From Palleronia pontilimi (GTDB lineage: Bacteria > Pseudomonadota > Alphaproteobacteria > Rhodobacterales > Rhodobacteraceae): a stretch of DNA of 64,000 nucleotides. Each line of letters opens with the position of its first letter. Position 1 is the first letter of the stretch. The notes below the pieces were generated by a model that had not been told where the DNA came from, did no database searches, and saw nothing but the letters and a program-made list of their open reading frames with translations. Of this stretch, positions 8,199 to 16,481 are shown piece by piece. The DNA lies in assembly GCF_016412875.1 (NCBI RefSeq), contig NZ_JAEKPD010000002.1, positions 372,001 through 436,000 on the forward strand, in the 5' to 3' direction. Both the position numbers and the translations under genes were made by a program.

Positions 8199-9836
8199 AT
8201 GTCCGATGATCTTTTCGCAGGGCTGGATAAATGCGCGGCGAATTTCGTGCCGCTGTCGCCCGTGTCGTTCCTGCAGCAGACCGCCCATACCCATGCCGAC
8301 CGGACCGCGATCGTCTACCATGACCTGCGGCTGAGCTATGCCCAGATGCACGACCGGGTGGCGCGCGTGACCTCGGCGCTGGCGGCGCGCGGTATCGGGG
8401 CTGGCGACGTGGTGTCGATCATGGCCCCGAACGTGCCCGCGATGCTGGAAGCCCATTACGCGGTGCCCGCCGCGGGCGCGGTGCTCAATCCGATCAACAT
8501 CCGGCTCGACGCGGCGACGGTGGCCTATATCCTCGGCCATTGCCGCGCGAAGCTGATCCTGGTCGATCCCGACTTCCTGGACGTGGTCGAGCAGGCCCGC
8601 GCCGCGATGGACGCCCCGCCCGATGTCGTCGTCGTCGCCGATCCCGCAGCCGGTGCCGGGGTGCCCGAAGGGGCCGTCACCTATGACGACCTGCTGCGGG
8701 AAGGCGATCCGGAAACAAGCCTGATGCTTCCCGCGGACGAATGGTCCCCCATCGCGATCAACTACACCTCCGGCACGACGGGCGACCCCAAGGGCGTCGT
8801 CTATTCCCATCGGGGCGCCTACCTGAACGCCACGGCCAATGCGCTGACCTTCGGGATGGACGCATGGACGAACTACCTGTGGATCCTGCCGATGTTCCAT
8901 TGCTCGGGCTGGTCCCACACCTGGGCCGTGACCCTGGCGGGCGGGACCCATATCTGCCTGCGCCAGGTCGCCGCGGCCGCGATCTTCGATTTGATCGTCG
9001 ACGAGCGCGTGACCCATTGCTGCGCCGCGCCCGTGGTGATGAACACCCTGATCCACGCCGACCCGTCCGTGATCCGCCGTCCCACGGCCCGGGTGAAGAT
9101 CGCCACCGGCGGTGCGCCGCCGTCCTCCACGGTCATCGCCGGGATGGAGGATCTGGGGTTTTCGGTCACCCACCTTTACGGGCTGACCGAAACCTACGGA
9201 CCCGCCACCATCAATGCACCGGACCCGGAATCGGACGCCCCCCTTGACGAACGCGCGCGGCAGATGGCCCGCCAGGGCATCGGTCACCCGCTGCTGACCG
9301 ACTATCGCATCGCATCGCCCGAAACTGGCGCGCCGGGTGCCCGGGACGGCGACGCGCTGGGGGAGATCCAGCTGCGCTCGAACACCGTGATGATGGGGTA
9401 TCTGCAAGACCCCGACGAGACCGCGCGCGCCTTCGCGGGGGGCTGGTTCCATTCCGGCGACCTGGCCGTGCACCATCCGGACGGGATGCTCGAGATCAAG
9501 GACCGCTTGAAGGACGTGATCATCTCGGGCGGCGAAAACATCAGTTCGGTCGAGATCGAAGAGATCCTGACCCGCCACGACGCGGTGATGGAAGCGGCGG
9601 TGGTCGCCGCACCGTCCGAGAAATGGGGCGAAACCCCCTGCGCGTTCGTCGCCCTGAAAGCGGGCGCGAAGGTCAGCGGCGACGACCTGGTGGACCATTG
9701 CCGGGCGCATATGGCCGGGTTCAAGGTGCCCGCGCGCGTCGTGGTGGTGGACGAGCTGCCCAAAAGCGCGACCGGCAAGATCCAGAAATACGAGCTCCGT
9801 CAGCGCGCGGCGGAAATGGTGGACGCGAAACCCTGA
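8199..9836 (+). CDS. Acyl-CoA synthetase (AMP-forming; LvaE-like position)
   Basis: AMP-binding acyl-CoA ligase, 545 residues. The P-loop YTSGTTGDPKG is near residue 190, the adenine motif YGLTE follows, then SGDLAVHHPDG (around 420), KDRLKDVIISGGENIS, and the C-terminal catalytic lysine in PKSATGKIQK. It converts a free acid to its CoA thioester, the entry step of the operon's pathway. The start at 8199 follows AAGGAGA. The chain length accepted cannot be read from sequence; overall resemblance is to medium/long-chain fatty-acid ligases, and the neighbours suggest a 4-oxo or 4-hydroxy acid. Last gene of the operon, converging on the histidine kinase gene 73 bases away. Confidence 0.93.
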   Translation: MSDDLFAGLDKCAANFVPLSPVSFLQQTAHTHADRTAIVYHDLRLSYAQMHDRVARVTSALAARGIGAGDVVSIMAPNVPAMLEAHYAVPAAGAVLNPINIRLDAATVAYILGHCRAKLILVDPDFLDVVEQARAAMDAPPDVVVVADPAAGAGVPEGAVTYDDLLREGDPETSLMLPADEWSPIAINYTSGTTGDPKGVVYSHRGAYLNATANALTFGMDAWTNYLWILPMFHCSGWSHTWAVTLAGGTHICLRQVAAAAIFDLIVDERVTHCCAAPVVMNTLIHADPSVIRRPTARVKIATGGAPPSSTVIAGMEDLGFSVTHLYGLTETYGPATINAPDPESDAPLDERARQMARQGIGHPLLTDYRIASPETGAPGARDGDALGEIQLRSNTVMMGYLQDPDETARAFAGGWFHSGDLAVHHPDGMLEIKDRLKDVIISGGENISSVEIEEILTRHDAVMEAAVVAAPSEKWGETPCAFVALKAGAKVSGDDLVDHCRAHMAGFKVPARVVVVDELPKSATGKIQKYELRQRAAEMVDAKP

Positions 9837-9909
9837 CCGCGCGCCTTCCCGAGCGTGCGAAACCCGATCCCCGCGGACCGCGATCCCCAGGTCACGGCGG
9901 CATGACCAT

Positions 9910-11784
9910 TCACGCTTTCTCGATCGTGAAACGAACACCCCCTTCATCGAACCGCAGGACCGACTGCCCGTCGAAATAACTCCCCGAGATCCTTTGCAGG
10001 ATGATGGATCCGAACCCCTCGTTTTCGGGCGCGGCGACCTTCGGCCCCCCGGATTCGATCCATTGAAACCGGAACCGGCCCCCGTCGTTCTGCCAGTCGA
10101 TCGCGACGGTGCCCACGTCGTTCGAGAACGCGCCGTATTTCGCGGCGTTCGTCGCAAGCTCGTGCAGCGCCAGGGTCAGTCCGATGACCTGCTGGGAATC
10201 CAGCGCACAGGACGGCCCCGTGATGCTGATGCGGGACCTGTCGGGAATATGCGGCGCAAGCGTCGTGTCGATCACCGAGCGGATGTCGGCGTCCTTTTCC
10301 TGCGACCGCGTCAGCACGTCCTGCGCGGATGCAAGCGCCATGAAGCGCGCCTCGATCGCCCGTTTCTGGTGTTCCACCCCCTTCACGCCGCGCAGGCTTT
10401 GCTTGACGACGATCTGCGCCATGGTCAGCACGTTCTTCATCCGATGCGCCAACTCCTCGGTCAGCGCGTCCCGCTCGGTCTCGAACCGCATGCGGTCGAT
10501 CGCGGCATAGGTCCGGTCGAACATCGCGCCGAGAAAGGTGATTTCCGCTTCCGTCCAGTGCCGGACAGAGGCATCGTTCACGAACATGACCGCCTTCAGC
10601 TTGCCATGCTCCATCAGTGGCAGGTTCACCAGCGACCCCACCCCCAGCTCGGCCAGAAGATCGGGGCGGTCGACGCGGGCATCGTTGGCTGCGTCATCTA
10701 TGATGACGTCGTGGCCCTGTCGCAGCGTCTCGGCGTATCTGCCGAAATCGCTGAGCGTGTGGCGCCCGGTCACGCTGACGCTGCGCGGCCCGTTCCAGTC
10801 GGCCTCGACGAAGATCGTGTCGCCGTCGTCGCCGACCAGCCCGTGCCCCACGCGATCCGCATAAATCGTCTCGGCAATGACGCGCGAGGCGAGTTTCGCG
10901 ATCTCGACACGGTCGGTGATGTCGCGCACGTGATCCGCGAATTCCAGCCGGGCCTCCTGCATCCGCAGATGTTCCCGCTGCTCGGTCACATCCACCACGA
11001 TGCCGATCAGGCGCTCGGGTTTGCCGTCTTCGCCGAACTGCACGGTGCCCTGGGACTGTATCCAGGTCGGCTTGGGTCCTTCGGTCGAGACGCGATAGGT
11101 CACGTCCACGTCCAGGCCCTCGTCCACGGCGGCGTCAAGGGCGCGCTGTGCTTTCGGGCGGTCCTCCTCGACGATGCCCTTCATGAAATCGGCCACCCTG
11201 GCGCCTTGTTCGGACAGGTCCACGTCCACCGAATGCAGGCGCGCGCAGGTCTCGTCGCCGACGATGATGTCCCGCTTCAGGTCGTTGTCGAAAACGCCCA
11301 CCGTGCCCGAGCGCCGCATCGCCAGGCGCGCGCGGTCCTGCAGCTTGGCGATGCGGCGGCTGGCTTCGCGCTCGGCGGTCCTGTCCCGGAAAATCTTCAC
11401 GAAACCGTCGATCTTGGCGGGGTTCTGAACCGCATCGCCGCCTACGTCGGTCTCTTTCAGAAGCGGCATCATCAGGCCGCTGCCCCAGAACTTCACGCCG
11501 TCCTTGCGCACGTGCCACCGCACGTCCTCGGCTCGGCCTTCCTCGAGCGCAAGGCGCATCTCGGTTTCGGCTCGGTTCCGTTCCGTGTCTTCATCCGTGA
11601 AGAACAGGTCGGCGGATTGTCCGACGATTTCCTCTTCGGACCAGCCGAGGATTCGCTCCGCCCCCTCGTTCCAACTGGTGATGATCCCGTTCGCATCCAG
11701 CGTCACGACCGCATGGTCGACGATCGATCGAAGAATGACCTTGTTCAGCGCGGCGATCTGCGCACTTTCATCGGTCTGGCTCAT
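9910..11784 (-). CDS. PAS-PAS-GAF HWE-type sensor histidine kinase
   Basis: Cytosolic sensor kinase of 624 residues with no membrane segment. A PAS domain (about 15-120) begins ILRSIVDHAVVTLDANGIIT. A second PAS-like domain lies at about 160-285, ending in a PAC motif (GIVVDVTEQRE), followed by a GAF domain (about 300-425). The phospho-acceptor box is AHRMKNVLTMAQ with the histidine near 446, then the N box (HELATNAAKYGAFS). The W-x-E motif (QWIESGGP) marks the HWE family. The start at 11784 is preferred to one 17 codons upstream because homology begins there. It diverges from a response regulator gene 184 bases away, its likely partner. The input signal is unknown; no heme or flavin motif is evident (no NCRFL). 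Confidence 0.92.
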   Translation of the reverse strand: MSQTDESAQIAALNKVILRSIVDHAVVTLDANGIITSWNEGAERILGWSEEEIVGQSADLFFTDEDTERNRAETEMRLALEEGRAEDVRWHVRKDGVKFWGSGLMMPLLKETDVGGDAVQNPAKIDGFVKIFRDRTAEREASRRIAKLQDRARLAMRRSGTVGVFDNDLKRDIIVGDETCARLHSVDVDLSEQGARVADFMKGIVEEDRPKAQRALDAAVDEGLDVDVTYRVSTEGPKPTWIQSQGTVQFGEDGKPERLIGIVVDVTEQREHLRMQEARLEFADHVRDITDRVEIAKLASRVIAETIYADRVGHGLVGDDGDTIFVEADWNGPRSVSVTGRHTLSDFGRYAETLRQGHDVIIDDAANDARVDRPDLLAELGVGSLVNLPLMEHGKLKAVMFVNDASVRHWTEAEITFLGAMFDRTYAAIDRMRFETERDALTEELAHRMKNVLTMAQIVVKQSLRGVKGVEHQKRAIEARFMALASAQDVLTRSQEKDADIRSVIDTTLAPHIPDRSRISITGPSCALDSQQVIGLTLALHELATNAAKYGAFSNDVGTVAIDWQNDGGRFRFQWIESGGPKVAAPENEGFGSIILQRISGSYFDGQSVLRFDEGGVRFTIEKA

Positions 11785-11968
11785 GTTTGCCTTCGGCACG
11801 CAGCGTGTCCCTTCAGGTGGGCGGGTCCCGGGCATCGCGAATGGGATTCACGTCGGGATGTAACCATTTGGCCCGTTGGCGCGTTGCCCACATAACAACC
11901 GTATCTCGGACACCGCAGAGTAAGGCAGTTTGTCCTGCAGTTGCCAGACCTTGTCGAAGGAAACGACC

Positions 11969-12340
11969 ATGACCCTCCAGGGGGCGAAAATCCTGTTGAT
12001 CGAGGACGAACCCTTGATCGCGCTCGATGTGATCGAGACGCTGCATGCCGCCGGTGCGACCGTTGAGGGTCCGGTGCGCTCGCGGGCCGATGCCCTGAGG
12101 CTGATAGACAGCGCGGCCCAGGGCGAAGGCTGGGATGCGGTCGTGCTGGATTACAGCCTGACCGACGGGACGACCGAGCCCGTCGCCGCAGGGCTGAAGC
12201 AGCAGGAGATCCCGTTCATCCTGCATTCCGGGCTTTCGGAAAAGCTGCGGCCCTTCGCGCGGCGGCTGGACGTGCAACTGATCGCCAAGCCCGCACCGGA
12301 AGAGGTCCTTATCCAGGCGATCCACGACGCGATGGACTGA
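11969..12340 (+). CDS. Single-domain response regulator (receiver only)
   Basis: CheY-like receiver of 123 residues with no output domain. The acidic pair is E12/D13 (IEDEP), the phosphorylated residue D61 (LDYSL), switch serine S87 (ILHSG) and K107 (AKP). It is divergent from the HWE kinase and preceded by GAAGG. In alphaproteobacteria, HWE kinases often work with stand-alone receivers that act by protein contact or phosphate sinking; the target here is not apparent. Confidence 0.9.
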   Translation: MTLQGAKILLIEDEPLIALDVIETLHAAGATVEGPVRSRADALRLIDSAAQGEGWDAVVLDYSLTDGTTEPVAAGLKQQEIPFILHSGLSEKLRPFARRLDVQLIAKPAPEEVLIQAIHDAMD

Positions 12341-12490
12341 CCCAGCTCCGGACACGGGCGTCTGCCAGCGCGATTCCAGCGCGAAAAGTCCAACGCATTT
12401 GCCCGGTCCGTACGGCGCGACGCCGCCAGGCCCGAACCGTTCGGCGTTCCCCGGCGTTTCCCCGATTCGGGTCCGACGTCCTTTGCCGGA

Positions 12491-13060
12491 TCAGTCGAGC
12501 ACGCCCGGCACCTTCCAGCGCGTTTCGCCGGTAACGTTGCCTGCGATGCGCTGTACGGCGGAGACCAGCTCGTGGTCGTAGATGCGACCATAGTCGGGGC
12601 CGGTCACCGCGCGCAGTTCCGTGCGGCCATTCGCGACCTCCATGGTCTTGATCTGCTCGGTCCGGTGGTTGGTCAGGCGGTGTTGTAGGTTGATGCCCGC
12701 CAGTGGTGCAGGCAGTCGGAGCAGATAGTCCGCAGGAGCGCCCTCGAGGCTCGAGAGTTGGGCGAAGGACCAATGTGTCGAGGCAATGGGTTCGTCAGTG
12801 TCCGGCAGGATCAGACCCAGCCGCTCCGGATTGTCGCGATGCGCTTCGACCCGGATCGCGGCACTTGCAACGGTGCGCGTCCGGCTCTGCTCAGCGCGGG
12901 TTTTCACCGAGGCGAACAGATCATAGAGCGACAGATACCGTTCGTCGTCCGGTCGCGAGAACCATTCGGACGACACGCGGTCCACGTTCGCCCTGCGCGA
13001 CACATCCACCTTGTAGCCGCCGCTCATGGCACGCCCGGCATCGATGATTTCGGTGTTCAT
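12491..13060 (-). pseudogene. Truncated DUF932 (phage/plasmid-like) protein gene
   Basis: The first 189 residues match the N-terminal half of DUF932 proteins as I know them from alphaproteobacterial plasmids and islands: SGGYKVDVSRRANVDRVSSEWFSRP, then a core with INLQHRLTNHRTEQIKTM and GPDYGRIYDHELVSAVQRIAG. Full members continue for well over 100 more residues after WKVPGVLD. Here that point is followed at once by TGA, and none of the three downstream frames resumes the family. It is therefore a truncated remnant, not a complete small gene, although the remaining frame is intact and could still be translated. It lies next to a broken integrase, consistent with a decayed mobile element. DUF932 function is unknown. 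Confidence 0.75.
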
Positions 13061-13149
13061 TTGGAAACCTCCGCGACGGGCGTCCGGGAGCCTCTCTCTC
13101 GACCTCCAAACCCGTCAGGGGCCGGGACGGCGTCCCTTTGACTCTCCGT

Positions 13150-14284
13150 TCACTCGGCCGCGAGGTTCCCGGACGGGAATGGCGCGCGCGAGGCGGCCAG
13201 CCTATGCAGGGCTTCAGGCCTGATATGCGTGTAGCGGCACAGCATCTTCCAGTCCTTGTGACCGGTGACAAGGGCGACCTGTTCGATGGCAATACGGGCG
13301 TTAGGATGACCGTTGGCTATAGGTACATTGTACGGGTACGCTGATGCAAAAATAGGAGCGAGCGGATGAGTGGAGTGAAAATGATCGAGGTCAACGTCTT
13401 CGAAATTGATCGTGACGAACCCGACCAGATCAAGACTAACTTTGGAATGAAGACGTTTGGGTTCCTGACTGTCCCTGGTAAGGGCGAGCAAGTAGAACTG
13501 GAAACAGCCGAAATTGGCCGGACTGGATTATACCATGTTGAAACAGTTCGGCATCGAGGGCGAACATCTAATGCTCCGCGTGCTGCTCAGGCCGAAATTA
13601 CCCTCTATGTTTCGCTTATCAGACACTTGCGAGAGTACGTCTGAGCCAAAAATTGTCCGCGAACTTCACGATCCGCGTCATGGGTGTCGTCAGGCGTTCG
13701 TTGTCATCGAAGCAACGGAACAGGCGGTTCAATTCGTCCGTATTAGGGCGCCGATCCCTCTCCGTGCCCTTGCCGATCAGCCCCAGCCTCTTCAGCGCGA
13801 TATGCGCCAGATCGACGGGCTCCGGAGAGATATCGAGGCCATGCACAGCCGCCGCATGGGTGATGATCATCTTGATCACGCCGATGTCGATCCCGAGCGT
13901 CACCAAACCGTTCGGCGCTCAGATCGGTCCCCCGAACCGATTTGCAGGACGCGCCTCACCTAACTCCGCGCGCATCTTCCCGTAGTCGATAAGCTTCTGC
14001 CGATCGAGGTGCCCGATCTTCTCCTTGCCGAGATCGCGCTTGAGCGTCGTGAGCGTGGCGGCCTTGCTGCGACGCGGCGGTTTCCCTACCTCGCACATAT
14101 CGGTTATATGAAGGTCGATGAGGTCGCCAAAGGTCTGGAGGCGGGAAACGGACGACTTGTTCGGCGCCAGCCCCTGATCGACCCGGGTCTCCGGCTGCCG
14201 GGCCAAGCGATGGGCGTCGTCGCGGCGGAGGAACTCCCTCTCGACTAGCGGCCCTTTCGTCTGATCTGGACGCAGGTCAGGCAC
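13150..14284 (-). pseudogene. Broken tyrosine site-specific integrase (three fragments)
   Basis: Three minus-strand pieces line up with one tyrosine recombinase. The N-terminal piece is 13919-14284 (RQPETRVDQGLAP, TFGDLIDLHITDM, RRSKAATLTTLKRDLG). The core-binding piece is 13619-13906 (VTLGIDIGVIKMIITHAAAVHGL, then KGTERDRRP, ending TRIVKFA). The extreme C-terminus lies at about 13150-13297 (IAIEQVALVTGHKDWKMLCRYTHIRPEALH), including the nucleophilic tyrosine. The first two are split by a frameshift with extra sequence near 13895-13935. Between TRIVKFA and IAIEQ, the segment that should hold the catalytic Arg and His-x-x-Arg is gone, replaced by unrelated DNA (about 13297-13658). The enzyme cannot be active. 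Its N-terminus points towards the dusA attachment site 175 bases away. Confidence 0.85.
13366..13644 (+). CDS. Hypothetical protein inside the disrupted integrase
   Basis: A 92-residue protein on the strand opposite to the integrase, lying wholly inside the foreign segment that replaces the integrase catalytic centre. AGGAG sits seven bases before the ATG. The composition looks protein-like, with alternating beta-type stretches (KMIEVNVFEID, FGFLTVPGKGEQVELE, TGLYHVETVRHRG, AEITLYVSL) and few low-complexity runs. I do not recognise the family. The local sequence is less GC-rich than the chromosome, suggesting transfer from elsewhere. No attC-like or insertion-sequence ends were identified around it. 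Confidence 0.6.
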   Translation: MSGVKMIEVNVFEIDRDEPDQIKTNFGMKTFGFLTVPGKGEQVELETAEIGRTGLYHVETVRHRGRTSNAPRAAQAEITLYVSLIRHLREYV

Positions 14285-14425
14285 CGGAGGGGAGCTTGGT
14301 TATGGAGGCCATTTTCGTGTGCGCTGTGTGTGCAATGAGTCGTCGTAGAGGGGCAAATTCGGGGATATTGGGGCGTATTCCAGCGTAGCAGCATCCGCCG
14401 CCAACAGTTTGAAGATACACAAAAA

Positions 14426-14527
14426 ATGCAAATAAATCAACACGCTAGATTATCCTGTGCCCCTATGATGGATGGAACAGGTAGTTCGAATTTCCCGTTT
14501 TGTTCTGAAGGCTTTGCCAGGGCCTGA
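14426..14527 (+). pseudogene. dusA: Displaced 5' end of dusA (native N-terminus cut off by the island)
   Basis: A short frame reads MQINQHARLSCAPMMD and then leaves the DusA family, running into GTGSSNF and a stop at 14525. ARLS-APMMDWTDRHCR is the normal DusA N-terminus. The continuation WTDRHCRVFHR is found 22.7 kb away at 37148, directly after the same 15-bp sequence. This fragment is thus the left-hand leftover of dusA after insertion of a genomic island. Confidence 0.85.
14459..14473 (+). repeat. Left attachment repeat of the dusA island (attL core)
   Basis: GCCCCTATGATGGAT, identical to 37133-37147. It encodes APMMD of DusA. Just outside the core the two ends also share a near match (tcctgt versus tcttgc), as expected for a crossover within a longer att site. 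Confidence 0.85.
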
Positions 14528-14970
14528 TAGGGCATGTTGTAAAAAATGTTGTAACTTTCGGACGCCGGTTTGCCGGCCCGCTACTCTACTCAGACATGCG
14601 AGCGCTTTCGCCTCTGTATCCCTCGATCCTCCGGCCGCTGACCAAGGACGGTATAGCAGCCACTTTTTCTGGTGATCGGACCCCAGTGCGCCGCTTCTTC
14701 TGGGGCGGTTCTGCACGAGAAGGTACATCGGTTCCCTGAAGCCGTCGTTCGTTCAAACTGCGACGAATTCGTACTATGAGCCCAATTTGACCAATGCCGC
14801 AGATCGTGCGGGTGTCTGTATTGCGCGCCAAAGCCGACATATTCCAGCGAGCCAAAGTCTGTCCAATGGTTGGCGATTGGATTCAATAACAACGCCCAAG
14901 GACAAATTGATCAGTTGAGCAAGCTGCCTTGGATGCCCTGAGGGCGTGTTTCTGCAGGCGGCTCGGGTTT
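14528..14970. other. Left end of the island, no confident gene
   Basis: AT-richer sequence between the left attachment site and the first cargo gene. Two tandem TGTTGTAA motifs occur at 14535 and 14547. A minus-strand frame at 14590-14892 starts with residues reading DFGSLEYVGFG, faintly like some methyltransferase-type proteins, but the similarity fades quickly and neither neighbouring frame continues it. At best this is a decayed gene. I see no integrase here. Confidence 0.45.
14535..14554 (+). repeat. Tandem TGTTGTAA motifs near island left end
   Basis: TGTTGTAA occurs at 14535-14542 and again at 14547-14554, start points 12 bases apart, about 60 bases inside the left attachment core. The same octamer occurs at 36994-37001 near the right end. 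The placement suits integrase arm-binding or excisionase sites, but this is inferred from position only. Confidence 0.5.
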
Positions 14971-16476
14971 TCAGGCGGGCACTCTCTCGCGGCGCCAGCG
15001 CGCCGGGCCGATCTTGTGGATCGAGTTGCCTTGCGTGTCGACCGCGACCGTGACCGGCATGTCCTGGACGCGCAGCTTGTAGATCGCCTCCATCCCCAGG
15101 TCCTGAAAGGCCACCGGACGGGCTTCGCGGATCGCCTTGGACACCAGATAGGCGGCGCCGCCCACGGCGATCAGGTAGGCGGCCTGGTGCCGGGCGATGG
15201 CCTCGATGGCCTCGGGGCCGCGCTCGGCCTTGCCGATCATCAGTTTGAGCCCGGTTTCGGCCAGGATGCGGTCGGTGAACTTGTCCATGCGGGTCGAGGT
15301 GGTGGGTCCGGCGGGACCGATCACTTCGACACCCACGGCATCGACCGGCCCGACGTAATAGATCGCCCGGCCCCTCAGGTTGACGGGCAGAGGCTCGTCC
15401 TTGTCGAGCATCGCCGCCATGCGTTTGTGCGCCGCGTCGCGGCCGGTGTAGAGTGTTCCATTGAGTAGGATCGTTTCGCCCGGGGTCAGCGAGGCGATAA
15501 CTTCGTCGCTCAGGTTGTCGAGGTCGATGCGCCGCGACCCGGCTCCGGCCATGTCGAGCAGGATCTCGGGCCAGTCGGACAAATCGGGCGGATCGAGCTG
15601 GGCAGGGCCGGAACCGTCGAGCGCGAAATGGACGTGCCGGGTGGCGGCGCAGTTTGGGATCAGGCCGACGGGCAGGCTGGCGGCGTGGGTCGGGAAGCTA
15701 CGTATCTTCACATCGAGCACGGTGGTGACGCCGCCCAGGCCCTGCGCGCCGATGCCAAGCGCGTTGATCCGGTCGTGGATTTCCAGCCGCAGCTCTTCGG
15801 TACGGTCGTGCGGGCCGCGGCGGCGCAGGTCGGCCATGTCGATGGGGTCGTTCAAAGCCTTCTTGGCCAGGGCCATCGCCTTGTCCGCCGAGCCGCCGAC
15901 GCCTATGCCGAGGATACCGGGCGGGCACCAGCCGGCGCCCAGGCCCTCGACCGTTTTCACGACCCAGTCCGCAATCGAATCCGACGGGTTCAGCACCGCG
16001 AACTTCGCCTTGTTCTCGGACCCACCGCCCTTGGCCGAGACATGGACCTCGACGGTGTCGCCCTCGGCCAGCTCGACCGAGAGCATCGCCGGCGTGTTGT
16101 CGCCGGAGTTCTTGCGCGTGCCCAGCGGGTCCACAACGACCGACGCGCGCAGTGGGTTGCTGTCGAGCATGTAGGCCAGCCGCGTCGCCTCGTCGACGAC
16201 CTCCTGCAGCGGCCGCGACAGGTCGAGCCGCGCGCGGTGCCCGATCTTGATGAATACGTTGGCAGTCCCGGTGTCCTGGCAGATGGGGCGGCGGCCGAGC
16301 GCAGCCATGCGCGAGTTCACCAGGATCTGCGCCATCGCGTCCTTGGCCCCCCGGCTTTCCTCGCGCTCCCAGGCGGCGGCCATGGCTCGGATGAAATTGG
16401 GCGGGTGGTAGTACGAGACGAATTGAAGCGCATCCGCAATGCTGTCGATCAAGTCGGCTTCGCGGATCACGGTCAT
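14971..16476 (-). CDS. Class I (Fe-S) fumarate hydratase family protein, probable mesaconase
   Basis: Oxygen-sensitive [4Fe-4S] hydro-lyase of the FumA/FumB type, 501 residues, with alpha and beta domains fused. Three likely cluster ligands are visible: C66 (RPICQDTG), C184 (GAGWCPPG) and C276 (IPNCAATRH). The beta half contains GPTTSTRMDKF and AVGGAAYLV. The start at 16476 is 5 bases after the CitF-like gene stop. Class I enzymes of this group hydrate fumarate and, in several bacteria, mesaconate to (S)-citramalate. Being co-encoded with a CoA-transferase and a CitE-like lyase, rather than with Krebs-cycle genes, favours the mesaconase role. A plain fumarase or a methyl-substituted tartrate dehydratase cannot be excluded. 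Confidence 0.88.
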   Translation of the reverse strand: MTVIREADLIDSIADALQFVSYYHPPNFIRAMAAAWEREESRGAKDAMAQILVNSRMAALGRRPICQDTGTANVFIKIGHRARLDLSRPLQEVVDEATRLAYMLDSNPLRASVVVDPLGTRKNSGDNTPAMLSVELAEGDTVEVHVSAKGGGSENKAKFAVLNPSDSIADWVVKTVEGLGAGWCPPGILGIGVGGSADKAMALAKKALNDPIDMADLRRRGPHDRTEELRLEIHDRINALGIGAQGLGGVTTVLDVKIRSFPTHAASLPVGLIPNCAATRHVHFALDGSGPAQLDPPDLSDWPEILLDMAGAGSRRIDLDNLSDEVIASLTPGETILLNGTLYTGRDAAHKRMAAMLDKDEPLPVNLRGRAIYYVGPVDAVGVEVIGPAGPTTSTRMDKFTDRILAETGLKLMIGKAERGPEAIEAIARHQAAYLIAVGGAAYLVSKAIREARPVAFQDLGMEAIYKLRVQDMPVTVAVDTQGNSIHKIGPARWRRERVPA

Positions 16477-16481
16477 TGCCC

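Noticed and set aside
13290-13660. Possible integron gene cassette inside the integrase
   Set aside because: A GTTAGGA sequence at the left edge recalls an attC core, but it does not fit GTTRRRY, and no inverse core or attC-sized hairpin follows the 92-residue gene.
14590-14892. Methyltransferase-like gene at the left end of the island
   Set aside because: Only about ten residues look similar; the rest of the frame and its neighbours do not follow, so it was not called as a gene.
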